Shown: positions 61,131-64,000 of the stretch, piece after piece | How the letters are laid out: every line of letters starts with the position of its first letter | How positions within the stretch are numbered: the first letter of the stretch is position 1 | Source of the DNA: Lamellibrachia columna | Lineage: Eukaryota > Annelida > Polychaeta > Sabellida > Siboglinidae | Direction: 5' to 3' | NCBI GenBank assembly: GCA_963662155.1 | Contig: OY759262.1 | Span: forward strand, 59,584,510 to 59,648,509 | Length of the DNA stretch: 64,000 nt | Position numbers and translations under genes: made by a program | The notes under the pieces: generated by a model | What the model saw: the letters and a program-made list of their open reading frames with translations, nothing else | Told to the model about the DNA's origin: nothing | The model's database searches: none

Positions 61131-62474
61131 TGCATCTTTATATCCAAAATACTTGAGAAAGTCGTAGCAAGCCGTCTAAGGTCTCACATCAGCTCAAATT
61201 GCTTATCTAATGTGTCACAATCAGCTTACAAAGAGTTTCATTCTACAGAAACTGCTCTCTTAAAAGTACAAAATGACGTTAAACATTGACAAAGGAAAAG
61301 TAAGAGCACTTACCTTGCTGGATCTGTCTGCCGCCTTTGATACCATAGATCACGGCATCCTTATTAAACGCTTATCATTGTGGTATGGCATATCTGGCAC
61401 AGCTCTGAACTGTATCCGAAGTAGCCAAAGAAATGTAGATCTGTGTATCATCTGCGAAAAGGTGGTGGTCCAAGTTATGATTTTGGATAACAGAGCTGAG
61501 TGGCCTAATGTAAAGAGTGAACAGCAAAGGCCCCAGAACAGAACCCTGGGGGACACCACACGAAGTGGGCAGTGCGGCCGAGAAACAGTTTGCAATCTTT
61601 ATGGTTTGGTTCAGAAGGAGGGAATTGCAGTAATCAAGTCTGCTGCTAACAAAAGCTGTTGCAATAGTTTTAGCGACAGGAAGTGACATATACCGGCGAA
61701 TTGTCTCCAGCATATCTTCCTCTGGATGACTGACAGCAAATTAAAGTTAAACGCAGACAAAACTGAATTTCTCATCATTGGTACTCCAAAGCAGTGTGGC
61801 AAACTTGATGTTTTTTCCCGACATGTATTATGAATCAAACTATCACACCAGCAGCCTCAGCGAAGAATTTGGGAGTAACTTTTGATAAGAATTTCAACTT
61901 TAGACAACATATTTCTCAAACATGTTGTTGCTGTTTTTATCATATCCGTGATCTTCGCCGTATTCGCCGGTATATGTCACTTTCTGTCGCTAAAACTATT
62001 GCAACAGCTCTTGTTAGCAGCAGACTTGATTACTGCAATTCCCTCCTTCATAATATTGCTATCAAGGATATTACAAAACTTCAACGTGTCCAAAATTGTC
62101 TGGCTAGGGTAGTTACACGATCGCCTCGTTTCTCTCGCTCAGTGCCACTTCTAAAATCATTGCATTGGCTCCCTGTGCGATATCGCATTATTTTTAAGAT
62201 CTGTACAATTACCTATCAAGCCCTTTCAACCAATCAACCTGCATATTTACATTCAATGCTCACTCCAGCAAGACAGCCCAGACAGCTTCGGTCGTCTGGT
62301 TCTGGTTTACTTTCTGTTCCCAGAGTTAAGACAAACGCTGGAACTCGAGCTTTCTCGGTTGCCGCACCAACCCTGTGGAATTCACTCCCCGACAGCGTAA
62401 AATCAACAAGAAATATAGCTTCATTTCGCCGTAATCTGAAAACCTATCTTTTCAAAATGGCCTATCCTCCTTAG
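61131..62474 (+). pseudogene. L2-like LINE RT with an inverted internal segment
   Basis: Plus strand: LSxILEKVVASRLRSHISSN-type start (61140-61268), LDLSAAFDTIDHGILIKRLS and [10 protein letters not shown] to about 61410. Then 61410-61710 reads on the minus strand: [34 protein letters not shown] and a second copy of [15 protein letters not shown]. From about 61725 the plus strand resumes: [90 protein letters not shown]-terminus intact to TAG at 62472. Confidence 0.92.
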
Positions 62475-62635
62475 CTTCTTGGCACCTCCATCCATCGGTT
62501 GACGACTTTTTGCATTGTACATGATCACGAGGATGCCTAATCCTTTGGTTTTGTTGCGCCACTGAGCTCGGATTTTCCGAGGATATTGGCGCCAAAGAAG
62601 TCTTTTTATTATTATATTATTATGAAACACTACAT

Positions 62636-62720
62636 TAACAAGCACATTGTCTTAGGTATAATCTCATCTTTCATCTGGACAATATGTTTGTTTTCATTTG
62701 GACAATATGTTTGTTTTCAC
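62636..62720. repeat. Second copy of the 60786-60870 flank
   Basis: TTAACAAGCACATTGTCTT and two TTTGGACAATATGTTTGTTT copies as at 60788-60870. Its continuation is displaced to 63245 by an RT fragment. Confidence 0.85.
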
Positions 62721-62756
62721 ATACAATACTATCACATTATCGCACTCCACAATCTT

Positions 62757-63104
62757 TTCATAAGTGAGTTACTGATAGGTACTATGGTGCCACTTCAGAA
62801 AGATAAAAGAAAGGCACATCATAGCTCTGATAACTATAGGGCGTTGACCTTAGGTAGCATTATTGGCAAGCTTTATGATGCCATTATAATCAAACAACAA
62901 ACTAGAGTTTTTGACACATCAGATTTACGATTTGGGCTTAAAGATGTGTACTTTTACGTAAAAGAAACCATTTCATATCATGTAAATAATGGTAGTGCTG
63001 TACATGTTTTATTACTTGATGCTTCTAAAGCATTCGATAGAGTAAATTATTGCATGTTGTTTCAAAAACTAATTGATGAGGGTATGTGCCCATTAATTGT
63101 ATGA
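62757..63104 (+). pseudogene. Fragment of another non-LTR RT, nested
   Basis: Plus-strand frame with IGTMVPLQKDKRKAHHSSDN, YRALTLGSIIGKLYDAIII, LRFGLKDVYFYVKETISYHV and LLLDASKAFDRVNYCMLFQK. LDASKAFDRV holds the first catalytic Asp. The pattern (SDNYRALTLxSIxGKLxD, DASKAFDRVxYCxLF) differs from CR1/L2 and RTE pieces here; clade uncertain (I/Nimb-like is a guess). Ends before FADD. Confidence 0.8.
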
Positions 63105-63244
63105 CTTTTCTTAGAAAAACATTCTCAACAACAGAAATAAAAAGCTACTACCTCATAAATCAATTTAAAACACATAATTATTCTGTCGCTCTGGTTGTTG
63201 TAATTTGAGTTGTCAAATTGTTAGGTTAATTTTCTGCTAAGAAG

Positions 63245-63510
63245 TCATGACTGAATCAAAAATAAAATGTATTTCATATATACGCAATCACACATAATTT
63301 TAAGAGGAGATGCAACATTTCAGTGACTATGCCCATGCAGGGGTATTTGTTGCACAAAGTGCAATACCAGTCGGTTACGAACCAACCACTATAACCGAGA
63401 CATGCATCTTCCCTCAGAGCTACGAACATAGGATACAAGTTTTTTGTCTTACTTCACATGGGTGTTGGGGTGCAATAGAAATAATGCACATTTTTTATTG
63501 CATCTTTATA
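63245..63510 (-). mobile_element. Candidate tRNA-derived SINE, copy 2
   Basis: Repeats 60870-61130. A-box-like TAGCTCTGAGGG at 63422-63411 and GGTTCGTAACC at 63383-63373 in the B-box position (two changes from copy 1). Confidence 0.5.
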
Positions 63511-63649
63511 TTCCACGGAAGCCGTTCGTGCGTTTAGAATGTTCAGGACCAGCAAAATGTTATTTCTGGCTAAGCACCTGACTGGAAGAGCTTTTGTTGA
63601 AAGGTAGTGATGACTGACTTCCCGCAAATTTTTTTCATGCAACACAGGA

Positions 63650-64000
63650 TTTATTCCTGAAACAACATGTTGAATTTAAAACAAGATTTAGGGAAGGAAA
63701 TGAACTGTCAATTTTAGATTTAATTTTCACAAAGGAGGATTAAATGATTGAGAACCTAACATCTATTGCTCCACTGGGGAAAGTGATCATGTTGGATTGG
63801 AGTGGACATTCATTACATACTCAGCTATAGATACAAGAGTATATAGTGGAAAAAGATATGATTACTGGAAAGCGAATATGGCAGAGCCTTTCATAAAGTT
63901 AAGAAGAAATGGAAAAGCACAAAGGGAGGACGAAAAGGAGCTTTTGAACAGAATAACAGACAAACCAAAGCGTTTCTATAGCTATGTAAGAAGTAAGCAA
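63650..64000 (+). pseudogene. CR1-like LINE I, endonuclease end and linker, runs off the edge
   Basis: Plus strand: FKTRFREGNELSILDLIFTK ED, a stop, IENLTSIAPLGKSDHVGLEW, then after frame changes RITDKPKRFYSYVRSKQ at the window end. The first part is the end of a CR1 endonuclease with its SDH motif. The last is the linker just before RT (LINE A has SKSFYAYVRSRQK there), so RT should follow beyond base 64000. Confidence 0.8.

Overview
The window is animal (metazoan) nuclear DNA. It has spliced host exons with GT-AG introns, non-LTR (LINE) and Ty3/gypsy retrotransposon relics, foldback elements, and a very heavy load of micro- and minisatellites. There are no operons, ribosome binding sites or prokaryotic genes. 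The mix of CR1/L2/RTE-like LINEs with minisatellite-rich introns suggests an aquatic invertebrate (lophotrochozoan- or amphioxus-like); that placement is inference.

Left third (1-17 kb): the minus strand carries exons of one SLC24-type (NCKX) K+-dependent Na+/Ca2+ exchanger. Seven exons are placed (17068-16965, 15886-15807, 13195-13116, 8311-8253, 7723-7633, 6571-6378, 4385-4273) plus an eighth at 3282-3217. From 13.2 kb to 3.2 kb every splice phase fits; one intron uses a GC donor. The introns are filled with arrays: a 46-bp satellite (1-2654), 36-bp, 81-bp and 44-bp minisatellites, a 3.2-kb purine-rich 26-bp array, AT and GA microsatellites, two long foldback palindromes and a MITE-like element with a target-site duplication. 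The 5' exons and the last exon(s) are not found in the window.

Middle (17-44 kb) is a transposon graveyard: CR1-like LINE A (20.65-17.17 kb, minus), CR1-like LINE B (27.5-26.3 kb, minus, 5'-truncated), a degenerate Ty3/gypsy (29.7-31.6 kb, plus), a CR1-like C-terminal piece (31.7-32.1 kb, plus), two RTE-like pieces (35.3-34.7 and 37.6-36.2 kb, minus) and CR1-like LINE F (43.56-38.43 kb, minus). Several tandem arrays grew out of LINE coding sequence.

44.2-49 kb (plus) holds the most unusual unit: a Gag-like polyprotein with two CCHC zinc knuckles, then a C2H2 zinc-finger segment, then a TatD-family metal-dependent DNase. I see no reverse transcriptase or integrase between them. The reading frames are broken but all TatD metal-site motifs survive.

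Right part (50-64 kb): a 1.7-kb, about 99.5% identical direct duplication; an intron-containing, damaged 3' part of SRP54 (M domain); a 116-residue four-helix membrane ORF inside one of its introns; and a nested cluster of LINE pieces with a tRNA-like SINE repeat, running off the right edge into another CR1-like LINE.
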